A stretch of DNA of 64,000 nucleotides from an uncultured bacterium (GTDB lineage Bacteria > Krumholzibacteriota > Krumholzibacteriia > LZORAL124-64-63), in contig CAIWHK010000040.1 of the NCBI GenBank assembly GCA_903912525.1, positions 1-64,000 on the forward strand, given 5' to 3'. The translations under genes and the position numbers were made by a program. Positions 62,211 to 64,000 of this stretch are shown piece by piece; position 1 is the first letter of the stretch; the number at the start of each line of letters is the position of its first letter. The notes under the pieces were generated by a model. The model saw only the letters and a list, made by a program, of their open reading frames with translations. It had not been told where the DNA came from and did not search any database.

Positions 62211-64000
62211 ATGCCTCGTCGCCTCTCCGTCTGCCTGGTCCTCGGACTTCTGGCCGCCGCCACGCCCAGCCTGGCCGCCAAGAAGGCTCTCTTCGACAAC
62301 ACCCACCAGCAGACCGCCGGCAACGCCGACTGGATCATCGATACCGACCAGCCCCTGCCGGTCCCCGCGCAGAGCACCGTCAAGCCGGGCACCGCGCGCA
62401 CCATCTGGCTGGGCGCCATCTCCTCGTGGGCGGTCGACCTGGTCAAGCGCGGCTACGAGGTGGCCACGCTGACGACGGCGTACGGCATCACCTACGGGAA
62501 CGCGAGCAACGCCTACGACCTGTCGAAGTACGACGTCTTCATCGTCGACGAGCCGAACACGCGCTTCACGCGCGCCGAGTCGACGGCGATCTTCAACTAC
62601 GTGCGCGACGGTGGCGGCCTGGTCGCGGTCAGCGATCACGCCATCTCCGACCGCAACGGCGACGGCGTCGACTCGCCCAAGGCCTGGGGACGCCTCGACC
62701 GGTTGCACCTGTTCGGCGCCCACTTCGACAGCACGGGCGAGGGCACCAGCGCCACCAACAACTTCGTCCAGGACAGCTACAACATCGACACGGCCCTGGA
62801 CAACCCCGTCATCCGCGGCGCTGTCGGCAACGCCGCCGCGGTCTCGTTCCATAACGGCACGTCAATGCACCTGTACCCCGCCGCGAACCCCAGCGTGCGC
62901 GGCGACATCTGGATGACCGGCCTCGCGCACGGCAACGCCGGCGTGATGGTGGCCCACTCCACCTACGGCAGCGGCCGCGTGTTCTTCATCGGCGACAGCT
63001 CGCCCTGCGACGACGGCAGCGCCCAGCCCGGCAACAGCAGCATCTACGACGGCTGGGCCGAAGCGGCGGGCAACGACAGCATCCTGATCATGAACGGGAC
63101 GATGTGGGCCACCCGCGTCGCAGGCGACACGCAGGCGCCGTCGGTGACGGTCAGCGCCGCCAACGGCAGCGAGACGTGGGCGTGCGGCAGCGTGCACAAC
63201 ATCACCTGGACCGCGACCGACAACGTGGCCGTCGTCTCGGTCACCGTCGAGTTCTCGGTGAACAACGGCGGGTCCTGGACCACGCTCGGCAGCGGGCTGG
63301 CCAACAGCGGCACTTACGCCTGGACCGTGCCCAACACGCCGACATCGCAGGGCCTGGTCCGCGTGACGGCGTATGACGCGGTGCCGTTGTCGGCGGGCGA
63401 CGTGAGCAACGCGGCGTTCACCATCGCCGACCAGACGGCGCCCACCGCGACGCTGAGCGCGCCCAACGGCGGCGAGACCATCCCTTCGGGCAGCACGCAG
63501 GCCATCACCTGGTCGGCCGCCGACAACGTGGCCGTGACGGCCGTCGACATCTATCTCTCCACCGACAACGGCGCCAACTACAGCCCGATCGCCAGCGGCG
63601 AGGCCAATGACGGCAGCTACAGTTGGCTGGTCCCGAGCGCGTCGACGTCCGAGGCGCGGGTGCGCGTGGTGGCCCGCGATGCCGCTGGCGCGGCCGCGCA
63701 GGATGAGAGCAACGCCGTCTTCTACATCGGCTCGAGCACGGGTGTGGGCGACCTGCCGGCCTCGTTCGGCCGCGCGCTCGTGATGCAGAACCGCCCGAAC
63801 CCGTTCAACCCGTCGACCCTCATCGGCTACGGGCTGCCCGCGGCGGGCCTCGCCACGATCACCATCTACTCGGTGCGCGGCGAAGTCGTGCGCCACCTGC
63901 TCGACGCCGACTGCCCGCAGGGCTACGGCGAAGTGCGCTGGGACGGCCGCGACGACGCGGGCCAGGGCGTGCCGAGCGGCCCCTACTTCTACCGCCTGCA
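62211..64000 (+). CDS. Secreted multidomain protein with Ig-like repeats and FlgD-like C-terminus (cut by the window end)
   Basis: No stop codon is reached, so only the first 596 codons are seen. A signal peptide (about 1-21) precedes a domain that looks like a class I glutamine-amidotransferase-like or DUF4350-type fold: KKALFDNTHQQTAGNADWII, YDVFIVDEPNTRFT, VRDGGGLVAVSDHAI, GRVFFIGDSSPCDDG. Two Ig-like repeats follow (about 305-400 and 405-505), each of the type SGSTQAITWSAADNVAVTAV and GSYSWLVPSASTSEARVRV. The end is a FlgD-like domain (NRPNPFNPST, WDGRDDAGQGVPSGPYFYRL). It is probably a surface or exported hydrolase of unknown substrate. Confidence 0.85.
   Translation, partial: MPRRLSVCLVLGLLAAATPSLAAKKALFDNTHQQTAGNADWIIDTDQPLPVPAQSTVKPGTARTIWLGAISSWAVDLVKRGYEVATLTTAYGITYGNASNAYDLSKYDVFIVDEPNTRFTRAESTAIFNYVRDGGGLVAVSDHAISDRNGDGVDSPKAWGRLDRLHLFGAHFDSTGEGTSATNNFVQDSYNIDTALDNPVIRGAVGNAAAVSFHNGTSMHLYPAANPSVRGDIWMTGLAHGNAGVMVAHSTYGSGRVFFIGDSSPCDDGSAQPGNSSIYDGWAEAAGNDSILIMNGTMWATRVAGDTQAPSVTVSAANGSETWACGSVHNITWTATDNVAVVSVTVEFSVNNGGSWTTLGSGLANSGTYAWTVPNTPTSQGLVRVTAYDAVPLSAGDVSNAAFTIADQTAPTATLSAPNGGETIPSGSTQAITWSAADNVAVTAVDIYLSTDNGANYSPIASGEANDGSYSWLVPSASTSEARVRVVARDAAGAAAQDESNAVFYIGSSTGVGDLPASFGRALVMQNRPNPFNPSTLIGYGLPAAGLATITIYSVRGEVVRHLLDADCPQGYGEVRWDGRDDAGQGVPSGPYFYRL

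Overview
The window is a high-GC bacterial chromosome segment that contains the replication origin. No rRNA, tRNA, phage, insertion sequence or CRISPR array was seen. Secreted proteins at both ends (76-1914, 56616-58415, 62211-64000) finish in FlgD-like C-terminal domains with an NPFN-type motif and a WDGRD...SGxYxYRL pattern. This style is typical of FCB-superphylum and related uncultured lineages (Eisenbacteria, Krumholzibacteriota, Latescibacterota and similar). The phylum assignment is inference, not proof.

Layout. 0-12 kb holds metabolic and repair genes: a secreted endonuclease/phosphatase, a GAF protein, glpX with a SulP-STAS-rhodanese transporter, an Ada-AlkA fusion with ogt, a cupin, ugpQ, a DUF309 protein, a thioredoxin-like protein and a phytase-like lipoprotein. 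12-21 kb (minus strand) reads abc-F, hflX, then minor pilins (fimT, pilV, pilW, pilX) and a PilY1-like tip protein. 21-25.5 kb has a small membrane protein, a flippase, an alpha/beta hydrolase and an AraC-type regulator. 25.6-38.3 kb is the left arm of the origin: dnaA, dnaN, recF, DUF721/dciA, gyrB, gyrA and trpF on the minus strand, with a DUF4143 ATPase and an aldo/keto reductase wedged between dnaN and recF. 38.7-50 kb is the right arm: rpmH, rnpA, yidD, yidC, jag, mnmE, mnmG, rsmG, two perfect parS sites, parA and parB. A histidine kinase, a degenerate M23 peptidase and a bactofilin follow. 53-64 kb is accessory: an ADP-ribosylglycohydrolase, an MqsA/Panacea-type regulator, a GH16 glucanase, a three-gene YVDPGTGS / NoeA-like methyltransferase / sulfatase operon, and a secreted protein cut by the window end.

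Origin. Transcription diverges at the dnaA-rpmH gap, which has three perfect DnaA boxes. The dnaA-dnaN gap has an AT-rich stretch beside a DnaA box, arranged like a basal unwinding element. The aldo/keto reductase is the only gene pointing towards the origin between 24.4 and 38.3 kb.

Repeats are the most unusual aspect. (1) At least 13 copies of a TTGCGCCGGCGCAA palindrome lie between genes and in frame inside genes. (2) Three long hairpins share a 30-nt apical core with a GNA triloop, while their 27-29 bp arms are unrelated in sequence. (3) A fourth hairpin has a different core but arms resembling one of those three. (4) A 38-bp palindrome sits in frame in mnmG. Together they suggest mobile or selected hairpin elements that also enter housekeeping genes, in the manner of Rickettsia palindromic elements.
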